Of a stretch of 64,000 nucleotides of DNA, positions 1-8,091 are shown piece by piece. The position numbers were made by a program, and so were the translations under genes. Source of the DNA: an uncultured Bacteroides sp. Lineage in GTDB: Bacteria; Bacteroidota; Bacteroidia; Bacteroidales; Bacteroidaceae. The stretch is taken from NCBI RefSeq assembly GCF_958445495.1, contig NZ_CAUCSQ010000004.1, positions 62,001 through 126,000 on the forward strand, read 5' to 3'. The notes under the pieces are model-generated. The model did no database searches and had not been told where the DNA came from. It saw nothing but the letters and a program-made list of their open reading frames with translations. The first letter of the stretch is position 1; each line of letters begins with the position of its first letter.

Positions 1-152
1 AAATAAGACATTAAAACGAAACGTAAAACAAAATCGGGTTTACTTTGTCGGGAAAGCTCTTCCGGACTACCGGCACAAACGCCGTTTTATTCACGGAACC
101 GTATCTTCCTTTCATACATTTTTCGTATTTTCGCAAAGTAAACTGTAACCGT

Positions 153-2531
153 ATGAAAAGACTATTGGCTATTTCCCTGTTTCTCCATATCCTATTCTCC
201 CTGCTGCAGGCGCAACCCGTGCACCGGATAAAAGGGACGGTAATCGATAAAAATACCCGGGTTCCCCTGGAATTCATCAACGTAACGGTTATCGGCCTGA
301 ATAAGGGCGGCGTCACCGATGCGGAAGGACGTTTCACCATCGAACAAGTCCCTCCCGGCATCTACTGCCTCCGGGCGACGGCAATCGGCTACAAAAGCGT
401 CGTCACCCCCGAATATATCCTGTCTACCAAAGACCTGAACGTCCCGATAGAAATGGAAGAAAACCGGACCGAACTCGAAGGTGTGACCATTACCGCTTCC
501 CCTTTCAGGCGGGATGTGGAAAGCCCTGTCAGCCTGCGCATCATCGGAATACAGGAGATAGAAAAAAGCCCCGGAGCCAACCGGGACATCTCACGCATCG
601 TACAATCCTATCCGGGAGTCGCCTTCTCGCCGATAGGCTACCGCAATGACCTGATTGTACGCGGAGGGTCGCCTTCCGAGAACCGTTTCTATCTCGACGG
701 AGTGGAAATCCCCAACATCAACCATTTCAGCACGCAGGGAGCCTCCGGCGGCCCGGTAGGAATCCTCAATGCCGACCTGATACGGGAAGTCAACTTCTAC
801 ACCGGCGCATTCCCCGCAAACAAAGGAAATGCGCTCAGCTCTGTCCTCGACTTCAAACTCCGCGACGGAGACATGGAACGTAATTCATTGAAGGCGACGC
901 TCGGAGCCTCTGAGGTTTCCCTCGCCTCCAACGGGCATCTGGGCAAAAAGACTTCCTACCTGGTGTCCGTACGGCAATCCTACCTGCAATTCCTGTTCGA
1001 TATGCTCGGTTTGCCTTTCCTGCCCACTTTCACCGATGCCCAGTTCAAAATAAAAACCCGGTTCGACCGGCAAAACGAGCTGACCGTCCTGGGACTGGGA
1101 GGGATTGACAACATGCGGCTGAACACCGAAGCCGACAGTGAAGACAATGAATATATCCTTAGTTATCTCCCTAAAATCAAACAGGAAACGTTTACTTTGG
1201 GAGCCGTGTACCGCCATTATGCCGGCGCACACATACAATCGGCGGTAGTCAGCCACAGTTATTTGAACAACCGCAACACCAAATACAGGCAAAACGATGA
1301 CAGCAGTCCGGACAACCTGATGCTCCGCCTCCGCTCTACCGAACAGGAAACCAAGTTCCGCTTCGAGAACAGCACCGTTTTCCGAAACTGGAAAATCAAT
1401 CTCGGCGTCAACCTGGATTACAGCCAGTATGCCAATACGACTTTCCAACGGGTATATACCGACCAGTCGCAAACTTACGACTATCATACTTATCTGGGTA
1501 TTTTCCGCTGGGGACTTTTCGGAACAATCAACTACACGTCGACAGACGACCGTTTCACCGCTTCTTTGGGATTACGGGCAGATGCCAACAACTATTCATC
1601 GGCCATGAAAAGCCTCTCCGACCAACTGTCTCCACGCCTGTCGCTCTCCTATCAACTGACAGACCGCTGGTTTCTCAGCGGAAACGCGGGACTTTACTAC
1701 CAGTTACCCGCATATACGGCCCTGGGTTTTAAAAACAACTACGGAACGTTTGCCAACAAATACAGCCTCCGTTACATGCAAGTCAGCGAAGGAAGCCTGG
1801 GAGCCAGTTGGCGGAAAGGAGACACGTTCGAAGTGTCTGTCGAAGGATTTTACAAAGACTATGACAAGATTCCGTTGTCGGTAACAGACGGCATTCCTCT
1901 AAGCTGCAAGGGAAACGACTACGGGGTAATCGGCAACGAACCGCTGACTTCGACGGCGCAGGGACGCTCTTACGGCGCGGAACTTTTAGTCAAATGGCTT
2001 ATCGCCAAGAAACTAAACCTGGCTTCATCCTTTACCGTTTTCAAAAGCGAATACCGGAAGGACAAAGAGAGCGAATACATAGCATCCGCCTGGGACAACC
2101 GGTATATCTTCAATTTGCGGGGAACCTACTCCCTTCCGCACCAATGGAGCTTCGGACTGAAAGTGAGCTGTATCGGCGGCGCTCCATATACCCCCTACGA
2201 CGAAGACAAGTCATCGCTGGTAGCAGCGTGGGATGCGCAGGGAAAAGCCTATTACGACTATTCGAGATATAACCGGGAACGTCTCCCCGCTTTCGCGCAG
2301 ATGGACATACGCATCGACAAGACCTTTTACCTGAAACATGGCATGCTGGGATTTTACCTCGACATCCAAAACATCACAGCCAGTAAACTAAAACAACAAG
2401 ACGTACTTATGAGCACCGGCGTTATCGAAAACCCGGAAGCTCCCGCCGCCGCGCAACGTTACAAAATGAAACGTATCGGACAGTCAAGCGGCACATTGCT
2501 CCCGACATTGGGAATCACCTTCGAATATTAA
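153..2531 (+). CDS. TonB-dependent receptor with carboxypeptidase-regulatory-like N-terminal domain
   Basis: Outer-membrane TonB-dependent transporter of 792 residues, probably for an iron complex or another small ligand. The start at 153 is chosen because it gives a clean signal peptide (MKRLLAISLFLHILFS...AQ); the open frame runs upstream to 45 but that part is not signal-like. After the signal comes a carboxypeptidase-D regulatory-like beta-sandwich (about residues 20-110, beginning HRIKGTVID), then a plug domain (DISRIVQSYPGVAFSP, and RGGSPSENRFYLDGVEIPN) and a long beta-barrel ending in an aromatic residue (ITFEY). It has no SusD partner and is on the opposite strand from the PUL genes, so it is probably not part of them. 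The ligand cannot be told from sequence. Confidence 0.9.
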   Translation: MKRLLAISLFLHILFSLLQAQPVHRIKGTVIDKNTRVPLEFINVTVIGLNKGGVTDAEGRFTIEQVPPGIYCLRATAIGYKSVVTPEYILSTKDLNVPIEMEENRTELEGVTITASPFRRDVESPVSLRIIGIQEIEKSPGANRDISRIVQSYPGVAFSPIGYRNDLIVRGGSPSENRFYLDGVEIPNINHFSTQGASGGPVGILNADLIREVNFYTGAFPANKGNALSSVLDFKLRDGDMERNSLKATLGASEVSLASNGHLGKKTSYLVSVRQSYLQFLFDMLGLPFLPTFTDAQFKIKTRFDRQNELTVLGLGGIDNMRLNTEADSEDNEYILSYLPKIKQETFTLGAVYRHYAGAHIQSAVVSHSYLNNRNTKYRQNDDSSPDNLMLRLRSTEQETKFRFENSTVFRNWKINLGVNLDYSQYANTTFQRVYTDQSQTYDYHTYLGIFRWGLFGTINYTSTDDRFTASLGLRADANNYSSAMKSLSDQLSPRLSLSYQLTDRWFLSGNAGLYYQLPAYTALGFKNNYGTFANKYSLRYMQVSEGSLGASWRKGDTFEVSVEGFYKDYDKIPLSVTDGIPLSCKGNDYGVIGNEPLTSTAQGRSYGAELLVKWLIAKKLNLASSFTVFKSEYRKDKESEYIASAWDNRYIFNLRGTYSLPHQWSFGLKVSCIGGAPYTPYDEDKSSLVAAWDAQGKAYYDYSRYNRERLPAFAQMDIRIDKTFYLKHGMLGFYLDIQNITASKLKQQDVLMSTGVIENPEAPAAAQRYKMKRIGQSSGTLLPTLGITFEY

Positions 2532-2544
2532 AACCGCAGGCAAC

Positions 2545-2582
2545 GGCATATTCTCAAACGGAACATGCCTTTTTCCCGTTTC
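2545..2582 (+). terminator. Possible terminator after the TonB receptor
   Basis: GGCATATTC and GAACATGCC form an imperfect stem of about 9 bp with a short loop, followed by a run of T. It lies just after the receptor stop codon. One stem position is mismatched, so this is only a plausible terminator. Confidence 0.45.
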
Positions 2583-2692
2583 AGATACAAAAAAGACAAC
2601 AGTATTATTAAAATTTCATTAATATATTACACAAATTTGCATCGTGTCGTGATTTCATGTAATTTCGGAGCAATAACCATTTAAATCCATTT

Positions 2693-4000
2693 ATGGAATT
2701 TCTTATCATTATTCTTTTACTCGTACTGAATGGCATTTTTGCCATGTACGAAATCGCGCTGGTATCTTCCAGCAAAGCACGTCTCGAAACTCTTGTAGCC
2801 AAAGGCAACAAATCCGCCCGCGGAGTATTAAAACAACTGGAAGAACCGGAAAAGTTCCTGTCTACCATCCAAATCGGCATCACGCTGATTGGCATCGTAT
2901 CCGGTGCGTATGGCGGCGTAGCTATCGCCGATGACCTTGTGCCTTTCTTTTCCCTCATTCCGGGGGTAGAGATGTACGCACGCAATCTGGCTATGGTGAC
3001 TACTGTAGCGGTCATCACCTATCTTTCTCTCATCATCGGTGAGTTAGTTCCCAAATCCATCGCGCTCAGCAATCCCGAACGGTATGCAATCCTCTTCAGC
3101 CCGATTATGATTCTGCTGACAAAAATATCGTATCCGTTCGTCTGGCTGCTCAGCGTTTCCACCCGCCTGTTAAACAAGCTAATCGGACTGAAGAATGAAG
3201 AACGCCCGATGACGCAGGAGGAGATTAAGATGATTCTCCACCAAAGTTCGGAACAGGGAGTAATCGACAAAGAAGAGACGGAAATGATACGCGACGTGTT
3301 CCGTTTTTCCGACAAACGCGCCAATGAGCTGATGACACACCGCAGAGACCTCGTTATCCTCCATCCTGACGATACGCGGGAAAAAGTCTTGAAAACGGTT
3401 GAAGAAGAACATTACAGCAAATATCTGCTGGTGGACGAACGGAAAGATGAAATATTGGGAGTGGTATCCGTAAAGGATATCATCCTGATGATAGGCAACC
3501 GGAAGGAGTTCAACCTGCGGGAAATAGCCCGTCCTCCCCTCTTTATTCCGGAAAGTTTGTATGCGAACAAAGTTTTAGAGCTGTTCAAGAAGAACAAAAA
3601 CAAGTTCGGAGTTGTTGTTAACGAGTATGGCAGCACGGAAGGCATCATTACCCTGCACGACCTGACCGAAAGCATCTTCGGAGACATCCTTGAAGAGGAC
3701 GACACGGAAGAAGAGGAAATCGTCACCAGGCAGGACGGATCGATGCTGGTAGAGGCTTCCATGAACATCGACGACTTCATGGAAGAGATGGGAATTCTGT
3801 CTTATGAAGACCTGGAATCCGAAGATTTCACAACTCTGGGCGGACTGGCGATGTTCCTGATAGGCCGTATTCCGAAAGCTGGAGACGTATTCACCTACAA
3901 AAACCTGCAATTCGAGGTGATGGATATGGACCGGGGACGGGTAGACAAGTTGCTTGTCATCAAAAGGAATGAGGAAGAGGAGGAAAAAGAAAAGGAATAG
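2693..4000 (+). CDS. CNNM/DUF21 - CBS pair - CorC_HlyC transporter-like membrane protein (hemolysin family)
   Basis: Inner-membrane protein of 435 residues of the 'hemolysin C / CorC' family, members of which are linked to magnesium or cobalt handling. The N-terminal about 190 residues contain hydrophobic segments of the DUF21/CNNM domain (MEFLIIILLLVLNGIFAMYE, and a second set near VTTVAVITYLSLIIGELVPKS with the typical GELVPK motif). Residues about 205-330 are a CBS pair (HRRDLVILHPDD ... VVNEYGSTEGIITLHDL). The C-terminal CorC_HlyC domain includes TLGGLAMFLIGRIPKAGD. The tail is very glutamate- and lysine-rich. Ordinary housekeeping-type gene; the transported ion is inferred from the family only. 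Confidence 0.92.
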   Translation: MEFLIIILLLVLNGIFAMYEIALVSSSKARLETLVAKGNKSARGVLKQLEEPEKFLSTIQIGITLIGIVSGAYGGVAIADDLVPFFSLIPGVEMYARNLAMVTTVAVITYLSLIIGELVPKSIALSNPERYAILFSPIMILLTKISYPFVWLLSVSTRLLNKLIGLKNEERPMTQEEIKMILHQSSEQGVIDKEETEMIRDVFRFSDKRANELMTHRRDLVILHPDDTREKVLKTVEEEHYSKYLLVDERKDEILGVVSVKDIILMIGNRKEFNLREIARPPLFIPESLYANKVLELFKKNKNKFGVVVNEYGSTEGIITLHDLTESIFGDILEEDDTEEEEIVTRQDGSMLVEASMNIDDFMEEMGILSYEDLESEDFTTLGGLAMFLIGRIPKAGDVFTYKNLQFEVMDMDRGRVDKLLVIKRNEEEEEKEKE

Positions 4001-4060
4001 GACCAAAGGATGAACCGAGCAATAGCTCACTATATTTATATTAACTTAAAGCACTTAACG

Positions 4061-4537
4061 ATGAAAAAAGTAATTATGTTAGCAGCGGTGGTAGCTGCTT
4101 TGGCATCTTGCCAATCAAAAGCCAACAAAGCCGCAGAGGCGGAAGCGGACAGTCTGGGCATTGCCATGACTCCAATCACTGAAATGACAGAAGTCTATGC
4201 AGGCACCCTTCCTGCCGCCGACGGACCGGGAATAGACTACGTACTGACCCTGAATGCGGCAACCGACGGCGTGGATACCGTTTATACGCTGGATATGACT
4301 TATCTGGATGCGGAAGGCCAGGGCAAAAACAAGACTTTTACTTCCACCGGTAAACAACAGACATTGAAAAAGGTAGTAAACAAGAAACCGGTCACCGCCG
4401 TCAAGCTGACGCCCAAAAACGGTGAAGCGCCGATGTATTTCATGATTGTGAACGATACGACTCTGCGCTTGGTAAACGATAGTTTACAGGAAGCTGTCAG
4501 CGACCTGAATTACGATATTGTCAAAGTAAAGAAATAA
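4061..4537 (+). CDS. NlpE-like small lipoprotein
   Basis: Predicted lipoprotein of 158 residues. The start at 4061 gives the signal MKKVIMLAAVVAALASC with lipobox LASC; the upstream extension to 4010 lacks signal character. The mature part has the NlpE N-terminal pattern (YAGTLPAADGPGIDYVLTL), matching the 'GTLP-x-AD-x-x-GI' region of NlpE proteins, but the CxxC of E. coli NlpE is absent here (A-A-D-G). NlpE acts in surface and envelope-stress sensing in enterobacteria; in Bacteroides the role is unknown, so function is only family inference. It follows the CNNM/CorC gene by about 60 bp and may be co-transcribed. Confidence 0.75.
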   Translation: MKKVIMLAAVVAALASCQSKANKAAEAEADSLGIAMTPITEMTEVYAGTLPAADGPGIDYVLTLNAATDGVDTVYTLDMTYLDAEGQGKNKTFTSTGKQQTLKKVVNKKPVTAVKLTPKNGEAPMYFMIVNDTTLRLVNDSLQEAVSDLNYDIVKVKK

Positions 4538-4616
4538 CAACCCGAACCTGTTAAAAAGAGATGTCTCAAACTGGAAATTGAAAGTTGAAAATCTGATAGA
4601 TTGAAACCTTAAAAGG

Positions 4617-4677
4617 AAAAATCCCCCTATTCTTACCTTGCATTCCGATGAATGAAGGCTCAAACAGGGGGATTTTT
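4617..4677 (+). terminator. Hairpin with 12-bp perfect stem, likely terminator of the NlpE-like gene
   Basis: AAAAATCCCCCT (4617-4628) is perfectly complementary to AGGGGGATTTTT (4666-4677), with a 37-nt loop. The right arm ends in T residues, as in an intrinsic terminator. It lies 80 bp after the NlpE-like stop codon. The symmetric A and T tracts would let it work in both directions. Confidence 0.65.
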
Positions 4678-4722
4678 ATGTTATAACTCAATAAATCAAA
4701 AGAAAGGCTATCTTATCGTTGA

Positions 4723-4764
4723 AATGAACCCTAAAAGTTTTTTGTCTGACTTTTAGGGTTCATT
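4723..4764. terminator. Hairpin with 16-bp perfect stem between convergent genes, probably a bidirectional terminator
   Basis: AATGAACCCTAAAAGT (4723-4738) and ACTTTTAGGGTTCATT (4749-4764) are perfect inverted repeats separated by 10 nt. The element sits between the plus-strand NlpE-like gene and the minus-strand GH88 gene, where a bidirectional terminator would be expected. It could also be a small repetitive palindromic element. Confidence 0.6.
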
Positions 4765-4788
4765 ATTTTCATACGGCCCGTTTTTTCA

Positions 4789-4950
4789 TCCGGTTAACGT
4801 TTTCGTTTATCCGAGTACTTATTCGGTTTTCATCCAAGCATTACTTTATCCTTCATCCGAACACTTTCTTTCTCTTTCTCCGAACGATTTCTTTTTCCTC
4901 CATTCAAGCAGTTTTTCGACCTTCTTCAAACACTTATCTTACCCGAGTAC
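4789..4950. repeat. Degenerate 21-24-bp tandem repeats running into the 3' end of the GH88 gene
   Basis: A motif like TCCGAACACTTT, with variants TCCGG, TCCGAG, TCCAAG, TTCAAG and TTCAAA, recurs at 4789, 4810, 4833, 4856, 4879, 4903 and 4925, with pyrimidine-rich filler. This gives a period of about 21-24 bp. The last unit (near 4942) reaches the final codons of the GH88 gene. Copies are only loosely alike, so this was judged by eye. No gene is seen in 4538-4938 apart from the two hairpins and this array. Confidence 0.45.
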
Positions 4951-6159
4951 CCCTTTTCCTTCCTGCAGGCGCTTCAATCTCAACAACGCCTCAATATAAT
5001 AATAATCGGCATAAATAATGGAAGCGTCTATTTCCGAACGGGCCGGCCAATGTCCTACGCTATGCAGTAAAAAGGAAGGTTTGCTTTTACCGCTCCGATA
5101 CTTTTCGGAACCCAGGCTTGCCAACATGTCTATCGCGGCATCCTTATAACGTTTGCCCGTACCATTGGGAAGATAGACAGACAATTCAAGCAAAGCGGAA
5201 GCGACAACCGATGCGGCCGAAGCGTCACGGGGAGCATCAGGTATCCCCGGAGCGCTGAAATCCCAATAAGGCACTTTGTCTTCCGGCAGACGTTCAAGAT
5301 AAACATCCGTTACCTTCTGCGCAAAATCAAGATATTTGGGGTCTTTCGTCTCACGGTAGACCACAGTATATCCGTAAATCGCCCATGCCTGCCCGCGCGC
5401 CCACATCGTACTGTCTGCATATCCCTGATGAGTTACCCCCTTAATCAGGTTGCCCGTAATCGTGTCATACACCGCCACATGATAAGATGTGTAATCGGGA
5501 CGGAAATGGCATTTCATCGTTTTATCGGCATGGGAAACGGCGATGTCGTACAAATACGGGTTTCCTCCATTCTTAGCCGCCCAGAAAAGCATCTCAAGGT
5601 TAATCATATTATCCATGATTGTATTGTGGGGCCAATTGCGCGGTTCCACTTCGCGGGGCCATGAAAGCATTGTCCCCACCACCGGGTTAAATAAAGTCGC
5701 CAGAGAATCGGCGGTATCCAGAATGACTTTCTTGTAAGCCGGATTATGCGTCAGGCGGTAACCGTTTCCGTAACTACAAAATATCAGGAAACCCAAATCA
5801 TGGTCATAAGCAGGAATCCGGGAAAGGAACTCAAGAGAAGCCGTAAACTTCTCCGCTTCTTCCAGAATGGATTTGTCTTGCGTATATTCGTAATCGTACC
5901 AGAGCACTCCCGGCCAGAAGCCGGCGCACCACTCCTCTTTCGTTGCCTTGCGGCAGTTCCAATGTTGTTCATCCGCCATAATATTACGCGGCATCATCGT
6001 GTAGTCAATCCCCGAACCGGTTTTTAATTCCGCAAGCGTACGCTGCGTCTGTTCCGCACAATAATCCAATGCCTTATTCACGTCCAATGTGCCGGAAGGC
6101 CTATGAGTACACGTACAGAACCCTAACATCACAGCCAAACCTACTACAATCTTTTTCAT
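4939..6159 (-). CDS. GH88 unsaturated glucuronyl hydrolase
   Basis: Predicted periplasmic or lipid-anchored enzyme of 406 residues that removes the 4,5-unsaturated uronic acid left at the non-reducing end of oligosaccharides by polysaccharide lyases. The N-terminus (MKKIVVGLAVMLGFCTC) is a signal with possible lipobox cysteines. Family hallmarks are DHDLGF (Asp119/Asp121), the second catalytic-type Asp183 in IMDNMINLEM, HQGYADSTMWARGQAW, and GAPRDASAAS-like sequence near the end (PDAPRDASAASVVASALLEL). The spacing of about 62 between Asp121 and Asp183 agrees with Bacillus UGL (Asp88, Asp149). It is the last gene of PUL-A, 50 bp after the GH43 gene, and pairs logically with the lyase upstream. 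Confidence 0.9.
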   Translation of the reverse strand: MKKIVVGLAVMLGFCTCTHRPSGTLDVNKALDYCAEQTQRTLAELKTGSGIDYTMMPRNIMADEQHWNCRKATKEEWCAGFWPGVLWYDYEYTQDKSILEEAEKFTASLEFLSRIPAYDHDLGFLIFCSYGNGYRLTHNPAYKKVILDTADSLATLFNPVVGTMLSWPREVEPRNWPHNTIMDNMINLEMLFWAAKNGGNPYLYDIAVSHADKTMKCHFRPDYTSYHVAVYDTITGNLIKGVTHQGYADSTMWARGQAWAIYGYTVVYRETKDPKYLDFAQKVTDVYLERLPEDKVPYWDFSAPGIPDAPRDASAASVVASALLELSVYLPNGTGKRYKDAAIDMLASLGSEKYRSGKSKPSFLLHSVGHWPARSEIDASIIYADYYYIEALLRLKRLQEGKGVLG

Positions 6160-6209
6160 CTTAGTTCAATATCTTCGCGTTAATTCTTTATTCTCTGTTT
6201 CATTCTCTG

Positions 6210-7859
6210 TTATTCGGTCATCCGGAACCAGTCTACATCCGCCCATCCGCGGTTTCCCTCATTGGGAGTCACGCAAAACACCCCGACTTTGGCCCCAATC
6301 CATTTACCTTGACGGGCTTTGAAAGATTCTCCCGCCGCCATGTATTTCTTTCCGTCCAGGCTATAGGCGAACGTGCAGACAGCGCCTTTGCGCACCTTCA
6401 CGCGCAAATAAACTGTTTGCCACTCATTATCCGCCACCCCCGGCATTTTCAGGTATTTTACAGGAATAGCGGCGAGCTCTTTCACCTGTTCGGGATTCCG
6501 CATCTCCGCATCCTTGCATATCGCCTGCTGTAAAACAAACTTATCGCCTGCTTTACGAACGGAGAGATAACTGTAGTCCCATCCCATTATAATCAGTCCG
6601 GCTTGTTCTCCATCCTGTTTGGCGGTGAACGTCAGCTTTGCGGTAGCGGTGAACTCTTCCGCCGGGAATTTCTGCATCAGCAAGTTGGGTACTTCCCAGA
6701 AATTCACGAATTCTTTGGAAAGGCTGCCCGCATACAAACGGATGTATCCCAAGTCCGTAGTAAAACCGTAAGTATCCTGTTTATTGGCATGCCATTGCCA
6801 CTGCAATCCCAAGTGGCGGGTATTGAACTCATCGCTTTCGGGAGGAGTGGCGACCGGGTAAGCTTTGCCGACATCCGGCTTCCTGTAGGTACTGACCGGT
6901 TCCCCGCACCCATCTTTGTCCTTATCTATACCGATGACCGGCCAATCCGCTTTCCATTCCATCGGATTCAGGTGAATCACCCGTCCGTAAGCTCCTTTAT
7001 CCTGGAAATGGACAAACCAGGATTCTCCCGTATTCGTATCCACCCACGCCCCCTGATGAGGCCCGTTGATGTCCGTCTTTCCTTGTGCCATCACAATCTT
7101 CGACTCATAAGGACCGTAAATATTCTTCGACCGGAGTACTAACTGCCATCCCGTGGCTACACCTCCCGCCGGGGCAAAAATGTAATAATACCCGTTACGT
7201 TTATAAAGTTTCGGCCCCTCTACGGTATGGTTCTTTCCGTCATTCCCGTCAAATACCATGACAGGAGCGGAAATCGCTTCGGTTCCTTCGGCATTCAGTT
7301 CGCAAATCACCGCAATGCTGTTTATCCCGCTCCGGCTGGCCGCATAAGCATATACGAGATACACCTTGCCGTCTTCATCCCAAAGGGGAGTCGGGTCAAT
7401 CATTCCTTTCCCCGCTTTTACCAGCACGGGTTTACTCCATTTCCCTTTCGGGTCTTTTGTTTTTATCATGTAAATTCCAAAATCAGGGTCGCCCCAGTAG
7501 ATATAGAATTCCCCGTTATGAAAACGGATAGACGGTGCCCATACCCCCTTTCCATGCTGCGCCTTATCAAAGAAATCCTCCGGTTCCTGTACCGGCAACG
7601 CATAATTCACCAACGACCAGTTCACAAGGTCATTGGAGTGGAGGATAGGAAGTCCGGGTATGCAATTGAAACTGGAAGCTGTCATATAAAAGTCGTCTCC
7701 CGCCGCACATACGTCCGGGTCGGAATAATCGGCATGAAGGACCGGGTTCCGATAAGTACCATCGCCCTTATCGGCAACCCAGGTCCCGGATATTTCCTGT
7801 GCGCCTGCCAGAGTACAGCAAGCAATCATCCCTGCTAAAAACAGAATCTTTTTACGCAT
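6210..7859 (-). CDS. GH43 family glycosidase with C-terminal beta-sandwich (subfamily 12-like)
   Basis: Secreted glycosidase of 549 residues with signal peptide (MRKKILFLAGMIACCTLAGA). Residues about 35-335 are the five-bladed GH43 propeller. The base aspartate is in ADYSDPDV (Asp47); a second acidic position is near WAPSIRFHNGEFYIYWGDPD, and the acid glutamate is in VEGPKLYKRNGYYYIF. Residues about 340-549 are the C-terminal concanavalin-like domain usual for beta-xylosidase/alpha-L-arabinofuranosidase members (LQWQWHANK ... GLIIMGWDYSYLSVRK). The layout suggests exo-action on beta-xylose or alpha-arabinose ends, inferred from family only. It lies between GH88 and the lyase, with a 232-bp gap upstream that carries a hairpin. 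Confidence 0.88.
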   Translation of the reverse strand: MRKKILFLAGMIACCTLAGAQEISGTWVADKGDGTYRNPVLHADYSDPDVCAAGDDFYMTASSFNCIPGLPILHSNDLVNWSLVNYALPVQEPEDFFDKAQHGKGVWAPSIRFHNGEFYIYWGDPDFGIYMIKTKDPKGKWSKPVLVKAGKGMIDPTPLWDEDGKVYLVYAYAASRSGINSIAVICELNAEGTEAISAPVMVFDGNDGKNHTVEGPKLYKRNGYYYIFAPAGGVATGWQLVLRSKNIYGPYESKIVMAQGKTDINGPHQGAWVDTNTGESWFVHFQDKGAYGRVIHLNPMEWKADWPVIGIDKDKDGCGEPVSTYRKPDVGKAYPVATPPESDEFNTRHLGLQWQWHANKQDTYGFTTDLGYIRLYAGSLSKEFVNFWEVPNLLMQKFPAEEFTATAKLTFTAKQDGEQAGLIIMGWDYSYLSVRKAGDKFVLQQAICKDAEMRNPEQVKELAAIPVKYLKMPGVADNEWQTVYLRVKVRKGAVCTFAYSLDGKKYMAAGESFKARQGKWIGAKVGVFCVTPNEGNRGWADVDWFRMTE

Positions 7860-8013
7860 AGTAATTTAACTAATACTAATTAATTCATTTAAAATAATAA
7901 ATCGTCATGCCTAAAAACATTTCTTTTTGCCTTTCCTGAAAATTAATCATACGGAAAACCGAATCCGTCTCTTTTCCTAATCTAAAAAGCAATCCTTTTT
8001 AACTTGTTTGCAT

Positions 8014-8053
8014 ATATATACGAAGGAGATTAGATATTTACCTAATCCCCTTC
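8014..8053 (-). promoter_or_regulatory. Intercistronic hairpin and TTCGTAT element between the lyase and GH43 genes
   Basis: On the minus strand a 12-bp stem (8022-8053) pairs GAAGGGGATTAG with CTAATCTCCTTC with one G-U pair and an 8-nt loop. It is followed by CGTATATATATG rather than a U-tract, so it is not a classical terminator. CTTCGTATATAT resembles elements just upstream of several other genes here (see findings). It may attenuate or stabilise the operon transcript, or mark a separate GH43/GH88 promoter. The rest of 7860-8091 holds no gene. Confidence 0.4.
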
Positions 8054-8091
8054 CATAACTTTTTTTCAGTTATCGGATAATTGCACGGGAA

